From Acinetobacter sp. SFB (GTDB taxonomy: Bacteria > Pseudomonadota > Gammaproteobacteria > Pseudomonadales > Moraxellaceae), in the NCBI RefSeq assembly GCF_001647545.1, contig NZ_LSZH01000013.1, positions 62,001 through 126,000 of the forward strand: 64,000 nucleotides of DNA. The letters run 5' to 3'. Positions 55,271-64,000 of this stretch are shown in pieces. The notes under the pieces were generated by a model that was not told the origin of the DNA, ran no database searches, and worked only from the letters and a program-made list of their open reading frames with translations. How positions within the stretch are numbered: position 1 is the first letter of the stretch; every line of letters starts with the position of its first letter. The position numbers and the translations under genes are program-made.

Positions 55271-56524
55271 TTATTCCATATTGTTAATCACTGCTTGACC
55301 AAATTCAGAGCAACGTAACAAAGTTGCGTCAGGCATTAAACGCTCAAAGTCATAAGTGACCGTTTTAGCAGCAATCGCACCAGAAATACCTTTGATGATC
55401 AAGTCTGCTGCTGCAGTCCAGCCCATGTCACGCAGCATCATTTCCGCAGAAAGAATGATTGAACCCGGGTTTACTTTGTCCTGACCCGCATATTTAGGTG
55501 CAGTACCGTGAGTCGCTTCATACATCTGGATTGCACCACCAATGTTTGCACCAGGAGCGATACCAATACCACCCACTTCCGCTGCAAGTGCATCAGAAAT
55601 ATAGTCACCGTTTAGGTTTAACGTGGCGATGACTGAATAATCTGATGGACGCATCAAGATTTGTTGCAGGAACGCATCTGCAATAACATCTTTAATGATG
55701 ATGTCTTTGCCATTTTTAGGATTCTTGATTTTGACCCATGGACCACCATCCAGAAGCTCGCCGGAAAACCGTTCAAGCGCGACTTCGTAACCCCATTCTT
55801 TAAATGCACCTTCGGTATACTTCATGATGTTGCCCTTGTGAACCAGAGTCACGCTAGGCTTGTCATTGTCGATTGCAAATTGAATGGCCTTACGAACCAG
55901 ACGTTGAGTGCCTGCTTTAGAGACTGGCTTAATGCCGATCCCACAGTTTTCTTCGAAACGGATTTTAGTCACACCCATTTCTTCTTTCAAAAATTTAATG
56001 ACTTTTTTGGCTTCTGGGGAAGCCGCTTTCCATTCAATCCCCGCATAGATATCTTCAGAGTTTTCACGGAAGATTACCATATCAGTCAGTTCGGGATGAT
56101 GAACTGGAGAAGGAACACCTTCGAACCAGCGAACCGGGCGTACACATACATAAAGATCTAATTCTTGACGTAAAGCCACATTGAGAGAACGAATACCACC
56201 GCCAACAGGCATGGTTAAAGGACCTTTAATCGAAACCACGAACTCGCGAAGCACTTCAAACGTTTCTTCCGGCATGTAAGTACCATAGATTTTATCTGCT
56301 TTTTCGCCGCAGTAAACTTCCATCCATTCAATCGAACGTTTGCCACAGTAAGCTTTCTGAACCGCAGCATCGACCACAGCTTTCATTGCGGGTGTAATAT
56401 CTACCCCAATACCGTCACCTTCAATAAAAGGGATAATCGGATGATTGGGTACATTTAGTGACAAATCGGCATTAACGGTAATTTTAGTACCATCCACAGG
56501 CACGACAATCTTCTGATAACCCAT
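55271..56524 (-). CDS. icd: NADP-dependent isocitrate dehydrogenase (dimeric type)
   Basis: A 417-residue homodimeric IDH of the E. coli Icd type: [38 protein letters not shown] (phosphorylatable serine loop), [29 protein letters not shown] and [23 protein letters not shown]. It converts isocitrate to 2-oxoglutarate in the TCA cycle. The ATG at 56,524 is the family start with GGGAG ten bases upstream; 24 in-frame codons before it are not used. It is divergent from rluE. Confidence 0.97.
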   Translation of the reverse strand: MGYQKIVVPVDGTKITVNADLSLNVPNHPIIPFIEGDGIGVDITPAMKAVVDAAVQKAYCGKRSIEWMEVYCGEKADKIYGTYMPEETFEVLREFVVSIKGPLTMPVGGGIRSLNVALRQELDLYVCVRPVRWFEGVPSPVHHPELTDMVIFRENSEDIYAGIEWKAASPEAKKVIKFLKEEMGVTKIRFEENCGIGIKPVSKAGTQRLVRKAIQFAIDNDKPSVTLVHKGNIMKYTEGAFKEWGYEVALERFSGELLDGGPWVKIKNPKNGKDIIIKDVIADAFLQQILMRPSDYSVIATLNLNGDYISDALAAEVGGIGIAPGANIGGAIQMYEATHGTAPKYAGQDKVNPGSIILSAEMMLRDMGWTAAADLIIKGISGAIAAKTVTYDFERLMPDATLLRCSEFGQAVINNME

Positions 56525-56725
56525 TATACTTGTGCTCCCTATTGTTATTCTATCTGGCGAAACCAAAAAATAGTTGCCAATATGCAATACTTTCAACTTG
56601 TCTTAACGCATAATATTCTAATTGAATTTAAATGTTATTGAGATTTATCGAAGAAATACTGCCATTTCTTCATAAAATAGAATCAACATTTCCAGTATTT
56701 ATCATTATCAAAGTAGTTATTTTCT

Positions 56726-57550
56726 ATGAAAATCGTCATTCTTAATAAACCTTATGACGTTCTCTCCCAGTTCCGTGCCGATGAGAAACATCAAACCATG
56801 GCTGATTTTACTCAGGATCCTGACTTGCGTATTGCCGGTCGTCTTGATTTAGATTCAGAAGGCTTGATGTTCTTAACCGATCATGGTGGTTTGAACCAGT
56901 TTATTACCAATCCTGCCAGCAAAAAATTTAAAACTTATGTGGTACAAGTCGATGGTGACATTACTGAAGAAGCTTTAGAGCAGCTTCGTAAAGGCGTTGA
57001 GCTTAAAGATGGCATCACCCTGCCGGCTCAAGCAAAAAAAATTGATGAGCCAGATTGGTTATGGGAACGTACACCACCGGTACGTTTCCGTGCCAGTGTC
57101 CCTACCTCATGGGTAGAAATTCAAATTTGCGAAGGCCGTAACCGTCAGGTTCGCCGTATGACTTCAGCTGTAGGCTTTCCAACTTTACGTTTGATTCGTA
57201 CTCAAATTGGTACTATTAGCATTGTAAAACTTGGCCTACAGCCAGGTGAGCAAATCGAAATTGAACCTTTGCTTTACCCAGACTTTAAAGATGTTCCTGC
57301 AGAAAAGCCATATGAAGGCCGTTCTTTTGCGAAAAAGACCACGACCAAGAAACAGCATTTCTCGGTGGCTAAAGATAAAGCACGTGAAGAAAAAGGCGAA
57401 GCACCATTCAAAGGCAAGAAAAGAGCCAGTGGCGGTACCACGCGTATTTGGCAAATGGATGATGCGGATAAGCCACGTCGTAAAACCAATGGTACGACAC
57501 GCCCGAATACTAAAGCACCGCGTAGTCGTGGACGTAGTAACGGTCGTTAA
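56726..57550 (+). CDS. rluE: 23S rRNA pseudouridine-2457 synthase with long basic tail
   Basis: A 274-residue RsuA/RluE-type synthase. The catalytic aspartate is in GRLDLDSEGL; KFKTYVVQVDG, WVEIQICEGRNRQVRRM and RTQIG complete the family signature. The last 80 residues are a lysine/arginine-rich tail (KKTTTKKQ, RRKTNGTTRPNTKAPRSRGR), longer than in E. coli RluE, likely for RNA binding. It lies between the two isocitrate dehydrogenase genes. Confidence 0.95.
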   Translation: MKIVILNKPYDVLSQFRADEKHQTMADFTQDPDLRIAGRLDLDSEGLMFLTDHGGLNQFITNPASKKFKTYVVQVDGDITEEALEQLRKGVELKDGITLPAQAKKIDEPDWLWERTPPVRFRASVPTSWVEIQICEGRNRQVRRMTSAVGFPTLRLIRTQIGTISIVKLGLQPGEQIEIEPLLYPDFKDVPAEKPYEGRSFAKKTTTKKQHFSVAKDKAREEKGEAPFKGKKRASGGTTRIWQMDDADKPRRKTNGTTRPNTKAPRSRGRSNGR

Positions 57551-57609
57551 GATTTAGTTTAAACAATTTCCTTGTTTGAGGAATGTTTGTGCCGTAGAAA
57601 TTGCGGATG

Positions 57610-57643
57610 AAAAAAAGCCGGTGCATATGCACCGGCTTTTTTT
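57610..57643. terminator. Bidirectional rho-independent terminator
   Basis: AAAAGCCGGTGCA / TGCACCGGCTTTT hairpin between rluE and idh. Confidence 0.9.
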
Positions 57644-57683
57644 TGCATCACCAGTGGAGTCACTGGCTTTGCACTAATTATGC

Positions 57684-59915
57684 TTAAACAGCTGCAAGCA
57701 CTGTATTAAAGGTTTGACTTGGACGCATAACTGCAGTCACTTTGGCTTGATCAATAGCGTAATAACCACCGATGTCTGCCGGTTTGCCTTGAACGGAAGC
57801 AAGTTCAGCAATGATCTTGTCTTCATTTTCAGCCAATGCTTTTGCAAGCGGAGCGAACTTCGCTTTAAGCTCAGCATTTTCGTCTTGCGCAGCAAGTTCT
57901 TCAGCCCAGTATTTTGCTAGGTAGAAGTGGCTGCCGCGGTTATCAATCTCGCCAGTGCGACGTGAAGGTGACTTGTCATTGTCGAGCAATTTACCAGTCG
58001 CTTGGTCTAAAGTTTTAGCCAATAACTTCGCAGAAGCATTGTCTTCTTTGATGCCCATTTCTTCTAAAGAAACAGCAAGCGCCATGAACTCACCCAGTGA
58101 ATCCCAACGCAAGTGGTTTTCTTCAACCAATTGTTGTACGTGTTTAGGAGCAGAACCACCTGCACCCGTTTCGTACATGCCACCACCTGCCATTAACGGC
58201 ACGATAGAAAGCATTTTAGCTGAAGTACCCAGCTCCATGATCGGGAACAAGTCAGTCAGGTAGTCACGTAGGATATTACCAGTCACAGAGATTGTATCTA
58301 GACCACGTGCTACACGTTCAAGCGTATAACGCATTGCACGTACTTGTGACATGATGTGAATATCAAGACCCGTCGTGTCATGATCTTTCAAGTATTCTTC
58401 AACTTTCTTGATCAATTCATTTTCGTGTGGACGGTACGGGTCAAGCCAGAAGATCGCAGGCATGCCAGAGTTACGCGCGCGAGTTACCGCAAGTTTTACC
58501 CAGTCACGGATCGGAGCGTCTTTCACCTGACACATACGCCAAATATCGCCTTCCTCAACGTTTTGCGACATCAACACTTCACCCGTTTCAAGATCAGTGA
58601 TGTTGGCAATACCCGCTTCAGGAATTTCGAAAGTTTTGTCGTGTGAACCGTATTCTTCAGCTTTTTGCGCCATCAAACCAACGTTAGGTACAGTACCCAT
58701 CGTTTTTGGATCGAAGTTGCCATTCCACTTACAGAAATTGATCATTTCTTGGTAGATACGTGCAAAAGTCGATTCAGGCATTACAGCTTTACAGTCGTAA
58801 GGCTTGCCGTCAGCGCCCCACATTTTACCGCCACCACGGATCATTGCAGGCATAGAAGCATCTACAATCACATCGTTAGGTGAATGGAAGTTGGTGATGC
58901 CTTTTGCTGAATCAACCATTGCAAGCGCTGGACGGTGTTCTTGACACGCATGTAAATCAGCAATGATTTCTTCACGTACAGAGGTTGGTAACGTTTCAAG
59001 CTTCTCGTAAAGACCTGCCATACCGTTATTGATATTAACGCCTAGCTCGTCAAACAACTTGCCATGTTTCTCAAACGCGTCTTTATAATAAATTTTCACA
59101 CAGTGACCGAAAACGATCGGGTGTGAAACTTTCATCATGGTTGCTTTAACGTGTAAAGAGAACAAAATGCCCGCTTCACGACAGTCTTCAAGTTCTTTCT
59201 CGTAGAAATCGCAAAGTGCTTTTTTGCTCATAAACATTGAGTCGATGATTTCGCCATCTTTCAATGCAACTTTTGGTTTAAGAACAATAGTTTCGCCACT
59301 GTTGGTGATCAATTCCATTTTCACGTTACGAGCACGGTCAAGTGTCATTGACTTTTCGCCGTGGTAGAAGTCACCTTCATTCATGTGCGAAACGTGAGTT
59401 TGTGACCACTGTTTCCACTCGCTCATTGAATGCGGGTGTTTCTTAACGTAGTTTTTAACAGCAGCAGGCGCACGACGGTCAGAGTTACCTTCACGTAATA
59501 CTGGGTTTACAGCAGAGCCTAAGCATTTGCCATAACGAACCTTGATTGACTTTTCTTCTTCAGTCGTTGGATTTTCCGGATAATCAGGGATCGCGTAGCC
59601 TTTAGATTGAAGCTCTTTGATACATGCTGTTAGCTGGCCAACAGAAGCACTGATATTCGGTAATTTAATAATGTTAGTGTCTGGATCTTGAGTAAGACGA
59701 CCGAGTTCCGCGAGGGTGTCGGGAACTTTCTGCTCTTCATTTAGGCAGTCTGCAAATTCTGCGAGCACACGAACGGCTACAGAGATGTCACTTTTGACAA
59801 TCTCGACACCGGCCGGCTTAGTAAAGGTCTCAATGATCGGCAGTAGCGAATAAGTCGCCAACAATGGCGCCTCGTCAGTCAGCGTGTAAATGATTTTTGA
59901 CTTTCCACCAGCCAT
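57684..59915 (-). CDS. icd2: NADP-dependent isocitrate dehydrogenase (monomeric type)
   Basis: A 743-residue monomeric [23 protein letters not shown] at the start, [40 protein letters not shown] and [18 protein letters not shown] are family hallmarks. It catalyses the same step as Icd but is unrelated to the dimeric type in chain layout and may serve under cold, acetate or stress. AAGGGGC precedes ATG 59,915. The 740 bases upstream are gene-free and should hold its regulation. Confidence 0.97.
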   Translation of the reverse strand: MAGGKSKIIYTLTDEAPLLATYSLLPIIETFTKPAGVEIVKSDISVAVRVLAEFADCLNEEQKVPDTLAELGRLTQDPDTNIIKLPNISASVGQLTACIKELQSKGYAIPDYPENPTTEEEKSIKVRYGKCLGSAVNPVLREGNSDRRAPAAVKNYVKKHPHSMSEWKQWSQTHVSHMNEGDFYHGEKSMTLDRARNVKMELITNSGETIVLKPKVALKDGEIIDSMFMSKKALCDFYEKELEDCREAGILFSLHVKATMMKVSHPIVFGHCVKIYYKDAFEKHGKLFDELGVNINNGMAGLYEKLETLPTSVREEIIADLHACQEHRPALAMVDSAKGITNFHSPNDVIVDASMPAMIRGGGKMWGADGKPYDCKAVMPESTFARIYQEMINFCKWNGNFDPKTMGTVPNVGLMAQKAEEYGSHDKTFEIPEAGIANITDLETGEVLMSQNVEEGDIWRMCQVKDAPIRDWVKLAVTRARNSGMPAIFWLDPYRPHENELIKKVEEYLKDHDTTGLDIHIMSQVRAMRYTLERVARGLDTISVTGNILRDYLTDLFPIMELGTSAKMLSIVPLMAGGGMYETGAGGSAPKHVQQLVEENHLRWDSLGEFMALAVSLEEMGIKEDNASAKLLAKTLDQATGKLLDNDKSPSRRTGEIDNRGSHFYLAKYWAEELAAQDENAELKAKFAPLAKALAENEDKIIAELASVQGKPADIGGYYAIDQAKVTAVMRPSQTFNTVLAAV

Positions 59916-60657
59916 ATATAGCCCCTTGCGTTGAATTGAGTTTTGAGGTCCGAGCTTTTGGCCCAGCCCTACGAACCGATTTGCTTAAAATAACAATAAC
60001 ATCGAAAGTATGGGTGCTCATTGCACCTCAGCTAAACAACAATATCTTTTTCATCTTGCTGTCTGGCTGAAAATTCGTATATATCGGTGTGATTCACCAA
60101 TGCTTATATTCTACTTGATATTTCGTTCTTTTTCGAATATGGGGCGCTGCATTGCGTCTATTCAACTACATTCATAGACCCCATACCATAAGCAACGATC
60201 TAGACCAAAAATACAATAATATATATATTTATCAATAATTTATTAATTTTAAATCCTTATAAATTGATTAAAATACAAACTGATCCATTTACTGTTTTAC
60301 AACCCAATTAATTGAAACATGTTGGGTATCATGCAAATAAATTATGGATAACGGAATACCATGCAAATTCTCCGCTGATAAGACGAAAAAGTTATCATTC
60401 TAAGGTATAAGTTTCTTACTTCAGTTGTACTAAACTTTAAATGCTTTCGAGCGGTAATTTTCAACGGGACATTTTGGGAGAATTCAAAATTAAGTGCTGT
60501 TGTGGAAGCTCAGCAAAGTGATAAGTGGTTAAGTAAATGAAAGTGTCACCAGTGAATAAGATAGAATTTCTGAAGTGCGCTACTTTCAAGCTCCCTATAG
60601 TTAGTCATCTTATTATGGGAATTAAGAATAGAAAATAAAGCTTATGAAAGTGAGCTT
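59916..60657. other. Long gene-free region upstream of monomeric idh
   Basis: No gene with a ribosome site found on either strand. The first 250 bases should hold the idh promoter. A small palindrome TGAAAG-TGAG-CTTTCA ends at 60,658 and overlaps the stop of the next minus-strand gene. Otherwise nothing distinctive. Confidence 0.55.
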
Positions 60658-61419
60658 TCAATTTGCTATATCAGAATTATATTGATTCTGGTATGAAAGA
60701 ATATTAACTGGAATGATATTTTTATTTGTCTTTATCGACTCGATATTAAAATCATAAAATGCCGAAAATTCAGAATCATAAATATCTTTAAATTTAATTA
60801 TTAAACATAAAAAGTTGTTTTTATTATTAACTAATTTTTCTAATTCAACCTTATTTAGTTCAAGTACAACTGTCACTGTTTCATTTTCCTCTAATCTAGA
60901 AAATTCTTCTCTCAGTAATACCTCACTCGTAAATATGTTAACAAATTTAGCCCTTCCTCTTCCTTCATTTTTTATTAAAAACTTAAGTATATATTTCTCA
61001 TCATTCTCTAACTGCTTTTCTAAAGTCGCATATTTATTCGCATTTAAAAATAATCGAGCATGACTTAACTTTAGAAAAGGACGACTTTCTTGCTTCATCA
61101 TTATTAATTGATCACTCTGTATCTGGGCTAATTTTGATTGTTGCTCAACACTATTTTTCATCTCATCAATTTGAAGTTGCAATGCTATTTCTTGTTGCCC
61201 CAAAGCTTTGGTATTTTGATCTAACTGCTTACCTTGTTGAACATAGCCTAAAATCAACCAAAAGAAAGCCACAGGTGCGAATATACCTGCCAGAAAATCA
61301 CCTAAAGAATTTAAATAATTTTTCTCAAACTCAAAGTTACCCCAAATGCAAAAAATAATGATTCCTAAAAACCAAACTATAGTTACACCCACCCCAACGA
61401 ATAAACTTTTCTGATTCAT
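60658..61419 (-). CDS. Membrane protein with two helices and coiled coil
   Basis: A 253-residue protein. Two membrane helices (about residues 7-27 and 41-61, VGVTIVWFLGIIIFCIW and LAGIFAPVAFFWLILGYV) precede a glutamine-rich coiled coil (GQQEIALQLQIDEMKNSVEQQ, to about 110) and a beta-rich C-terminal domain with KFLIKNEGRGRAKF. The family is widespread but functionally unknown; some relatives lie near phage or defence genes. It has a higher A/T content than its neighbours and stands alone on its strand after a long gap, so it may be foreign. Confidence 0.65.
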   Translation of the reverse strand: MNQKSLFVGVGVTIVWFLGIIIFCIWGNFEFEKNYLNSLGDFLAGIFAPVAFFWLILGYVQQGKQLDQNTKALGQQEIALQLQIDEMKNSVEQQSKLAQIQSDQLIMMKQESRPFLKLSHARLFLNANKYATLEKQLENDEKYILKFLIKNEGRGRAKFVNIFTSEVLLREEFSRLEENETVTVVLELNKVELEKLVNNKNNFLCLIIKFKDIYDSEFSAFYDFNIESIKTNKNIIPVNILSYQNQYNSDIAN

Positions 61420-61432
61420 CTTCTTCTAATAA

Positions 61433-61459
61433 AAAACCGATACATAAGCATCGGTTTTA
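61433..61459. terminator. Rho-independent terminator of the M61 peptidase gene
   Basis: AAAACCGAT / ATCGGTTTT hairpin, 25 bases past the peptidase stop. Confidence 0.8.
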
Positions 61460-61483
61460 AATGACTTTAATAAAACTAGCAAA

Positions 61484-63187
61484 TTAAGCTTTAAGCCATT
61501 TCTTTGCTTTTTCCTGATCTTCAACTTTCAATTCAACTGTGGTCAAATCAATTACCCCACCTTGAACTTCAAACTGAATAAATTCATCACGGCGGAATGC
61601 ATATACAGTGAAAGTGCCTTGTTGTTTTGAATATTTCTCAACAAGTTTTTCAGACGCTTTTAAGCCGTCAATCGCAACAATCACATCATGGGCAGAAAGA
61701 CCGGCTTTTGTCGCTGCACTGTCACGACGAACCTGTTGAATCACTACACCTTCAGGTTTATCTGTAACTTTGAGTCCGAATGGCAAAGCTTTTTCATTTT
61801 TCAATTCAAAACTTAAACCAAATTCAGGCAATAACTGATCCAGTGGCAATTCGTCTGTTGTGTTAATCAAATGATTAATTTGCTCAAGCCAACTTTGACC
61901 CGTCAACTCCTGACACAAATCAAAGATAGTACGTTCATTCACCTGAATGCCCTGTTGCGCATTTTCATACAGTTTACGCATGAGTGCATCAAGGCTTGAA
62001 CCTTTAAGACGCAATCCTAAATCTAGGCACAACGCAACCAAACAACCTTTGTTGTAATAGCTGGTACCTGCATTATTCGAGTTTTCATCCTGACGATAGA
62101 ATTTCACCCATGCATCAAAACTTGATTCCGCCACAGTTTGAATCGCATGACCCGGATTTTGCAGGTAACGATCAATCTGAGCTTTTAATAAGGCAATATA
62201 TGATTGTTGATTGATGACACCGCTACGCAGCAAAATCAGATCATCATAATAAGAAGTAAAGCCTTCAAAGATCCAAAGCAGTGAGGTATAGCCTTCTCTA
62301 TTTAAATCATAATTGACGAAGTTTTCAGGACGAATAAATTTCACCAGCCAAGAGTGAAAATATTCGTGACTGCATAAACCCAGAAAACGTTGATAATCTT
62401 TTGAAGGTTCAACCGGTTCATCCGCTTTTGGCAGGTCATCACGTGGTGTAATCAGGCTGGTGCTATTCGGGTGTTCTAAACCGCCATAGCTATTGCCTGT
62501 TGCCATCGTCATGAAGGTATAGTTTTCAAAGGGCGCGGAACCAAACATTGAAATTTCTGTGCTACAGATTTTTTCAATGTCTTGCTGCATACGTTCGGCA
62601 TTCATGGTGTGTTTGCCTGAAACCACGAACTCATGCGCAATGCCATTGGCTTCAAAACTAAAACGGGTTTGATCTGCCAGTTCAAATGGCGAGTCAATCA
62701 GCTGCGCATAGTTTTTAGCTTTTAAGGTATGGCGACCTTTAACTAGGCTCTTATTTTCTAAACCTGTGGCCAATTGGAAGTGTTTCAGCTCTGGTGTAAG
62801 AAACACTTCAACTTCAATGGCTTTATCTTCCTGACCTTCTAGCCCTAAACATGCACAGGCCGGATTGACGTATAAACGTGTTTGATCTACATAGGCACCA
62901 CGAACAGACAAGTCATAGGCATAAACGTCATATTCAACTGTAATCAGTTCATGATCGGTATTAAATAAACGCCATTTATTCTTTTCAAATTTCTGAATCT
63001 GTAGAATTCGGCCATCTTCATCGTAGGCTTTGACTGACTCAAGATGCTTGGAAAACTCGCGAATCAGATAGCTTCCCGGAATCCAGGTTGGCAGTGATAA
63101 TACTTGAGTAGGATCTGCTAAAAAGCGAAGAGTCACGTGAATTAAATGCTGACGATAATCGTCAAATTCGATTTGATAATGCAACAT
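61484..63187 (-). CDS. M61-family glycyl aminopeptidase with PDZ domain
   Basis: A 567-residue metallopeptidase. The N-terminal beta domain (HYQIEFDDYRQHLIHVTLRF), the zinc motif HEYFH (SHEYFHSWLVKFIRPENF) and the downstream glutamate of the WIFEGFTSYY helix define M61; a C-terminal PDZ domain (FGLKVTDKPEGVVIQQVRRD, AATKAGLSAHDVIVAIDG) follows. No signal peptide is visible, so it should act in the cytosol. The ATG at 63,187 is chosen over the in-frame TTG at 63,196. Confidence 0.93.
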   Translation of the reverse strand: MLHYQIEFDDYRQHLIHVTLRFLADPTQVLSLPTWIPGSYLIREFSKHLESVKAYDEDGRILQIQKFEKNKWRLFNTDHELITVEYDVYAYDLSVRGAYVDQTRLYVNPACACLGLEGQEDKAIEVEVFLTPELKHFQLATGLENKSLVKGRHTLKAKNYAQLIDSPFELADQTRFSFEANGIAHEFVVSGKHTMNAERMQQDIEKICSTEISMFGSAPFENYTFMTMATGNSYGGLEHPNSTSLITPRDDLPKADEPVEPSKDYQRFLGLCSHEYFHSWLVKFIRPENFVNYDLNREGYTSLLWIFEGFTSYYDDLILLRSGVINQQSYIALLKAQIDRYLQNPGHAIQTVAESSFDAWVKFYRQDENSNNAGTSYYNKGCLVALCLDLGLRLKGSSLDALMRKLYENAQQGIQVNERTIFDLCQELTGQSWLEQINHLINTTDELPLDQLLPEFGLSFELKNEKALPFGLKVTDKPEGVVIQQVRRDSAATKAGLSAHDVIVAIDGLKASEKLVEKYSKQQGTFTVYAFRRDEFIQFEVQGGVIDLTTVELKVEDQEKAKKWLKA

Positions 63188-63367
63188 AATGGGCAATACA
63201 AAATAAAAAAACTGAACTTAGGGCTAGCTTAGCATTTTTTTGTAAAACAATGCTGAACTGTCGCAATTGTCTACAATTCTGACTAGCCATTGCTAAAAAA
63301 AAAGCATAGCATGCGCAAGGTTTTTTGCATTTTTAAAGTCAATGGATTGGCAAATAAAGGAACATCA

Positions 63368-64000
63368 TTGAAAGCTGTTATCTACCTTCTCGCATCACTC
63401 AGTTTATTGTGCTCCACAATAGTCAATGCCGCATTACTGAACCTCGTTCCGGAAAGCGTTGAAGCACCGGCCTGGACCATTCTTGACACCCAATCCGGAC
63501 AAGTGATTGCTGAGCATAATAGCCATGAGCAACGTGCGCCGGCATCCATGACCAAAATGATGGTGGCTTATATAGCGCTCAAAGACATTGCAGCGGGTCA
63601 TTTAAAAAAGGATGAAATCATCACTGCAACACCAGTAGTCAAAATGGTGCAGTGGGATGAATCACAGATGTACCTGAAAGAAGGTGAACAGATTTCCGTT
63701 GATCAGCTGCTGGCAGGTTTGGTGGTGATGTCAGCCAATGATGCAGCCGTAACTTTAGCGGAACGTATTTCAGGTACAGTACCGGCGTTCATTGAGCGCA
63801 TGAATCTTGAGGCCAAAGCCTTGGGGATGAACGATACGCATTTTGCCAATGCGCCAGGTGTGACCATGCCGGATCATTTTTCATCTGCCCATGACATGGC
63901 ACTTCTGGGTCAAGCTTTAACATTACAGACACCTGAATACTTGCATTATTCAGTGATGCCAAGTTTCAGTTATAAGCAGCGTTTTCACCGTGCAACCAAC
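63368..64000 (+). CDS. D-alanyl-D-alanine carboxypeptidase (PBP5/6 type), 5' part
   Basis: The first 211 codons of a low-molecular-weight penicillin-binding protein, cut by the window end. TTG 63,368 is the start, with AAAGGAA five to six bases upstream, and gives a clear signal peptide (AVIYLLASLSLLCSTIVNA). The catalytic SxxK is in APASMTKMMVAY and the SxN motif is SAND (LVVMSANDAAVTLAER). It trims peptidoglycan pentapeptides in the periplasm. The KTG motif would lie beyond base 64,000. DacC is the usual name in Acinetobacter but the C-terminal part needed to tell is missing. Confidence 0.92.
   Translation, partial: MKAVIYLLASLSLLCSTIVNAALLNLVPESVEAPAWTILDTQSGQVIAEHNSHEQRAPASMTKMMVAYIALKDIAAGHLKKDEIITATPVVKMVQWDESQMYLKEGEQISVDQLLAGLVVMSANDAAVTLAERISGTVPAFIERMNLEAKALGMNDTHFANAPGVTMPDHFSSAHDMALLGQALTLQTPEYLHYSVMPSFSYKQRFHRATN

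Noticed and set aside
57231..57557. 108-codon frame overlapping the rluE tail
   Set aside because: Out-of-frame reading of the lysine-rich C-terminus; no ribosome site.

Overview
The window is AT-rich Gammaproteobacterial DNA that reads like an Acinetobacter chromosome. Protein sequence style, the pairing of a dimeric and a monomeric NADP-isocitrate dehydrogenase around rluE, and the run purT-glnD-dapC all fit; the genus is an inference and was not tested by a search.

Region 1 (1-16,100) begins with the last 67 codons of a tyrosine integrase, so a mobile element probably ends here. A 15-kb catabolic locus follows. It has three iron/2-oxoglutarate-type oxygenase genes (two PhyH-like, one TauD-like), a flavin monooxygenase, glutathione-dependent formaldehyde dehydrogenase, an outer-membrane porin and a class II aldolase-like protein. 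It also has two paralogous amino-acid-type binding lipoproteins, one permease-ATPase fusion, an M20 deacetylase, a LysR regulator, a DUF1028 protein and a RidA protein. The set suggests uptake, oxidation (perhaps demethylation) and deacylation of a small amino-acid-like compound. I do not recognise the pathway.

Region 2 (16,600-23,000) is a damaged defence patch: a large protein joining an McrC-like N-terminus to a SNF2 helicase, a McrB-like AAA+ protein whose P-loop segment is missing, a 3'-truncated hsdM fused by deletion to that mcrB, and a CoiA-like nuclease.

Region 3 (23,000-32,700) is mobile. A minus-strand phage-type replication module (AlpA-like HTH, DUF1376 protein, DnaC-like loader) contains a visible tandem duplication that made a chimeric gene. 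A CAT-anticodon tRNA gene (27,317-27,393) is followed by a P4-type integrase. A decayed copy of the 5' half of that tRNA sits at 32,659-32,698, so a 5.3-kb element may lie between the two. It would carry the integrase, a two-helix membrane protein, a Q/N-rich small protein and an amidohydrolase lipoprotein.

Region 4 (33,000-64,000) is mostly core genome: small membrane protein, acyltransferase, yebC, Lrp/AsnC, a GST broken by a stop codon, ychF, Mpo1-like protein, Crp/Fnr regulator, azlCD, purT, glnD, dapC, glutathione peroxidase plus msrB, alaA, OafA-type acyltransferase, MFS transporter, M23 peptidase, icd, rluE, monomeric idh, M61 peptidase, and the start of a D,D-carboxypeptidase. Several short genes (33,079; 40,944; 29,906) and decayed genes (48,356; 36,030) were read directly from the sequence.
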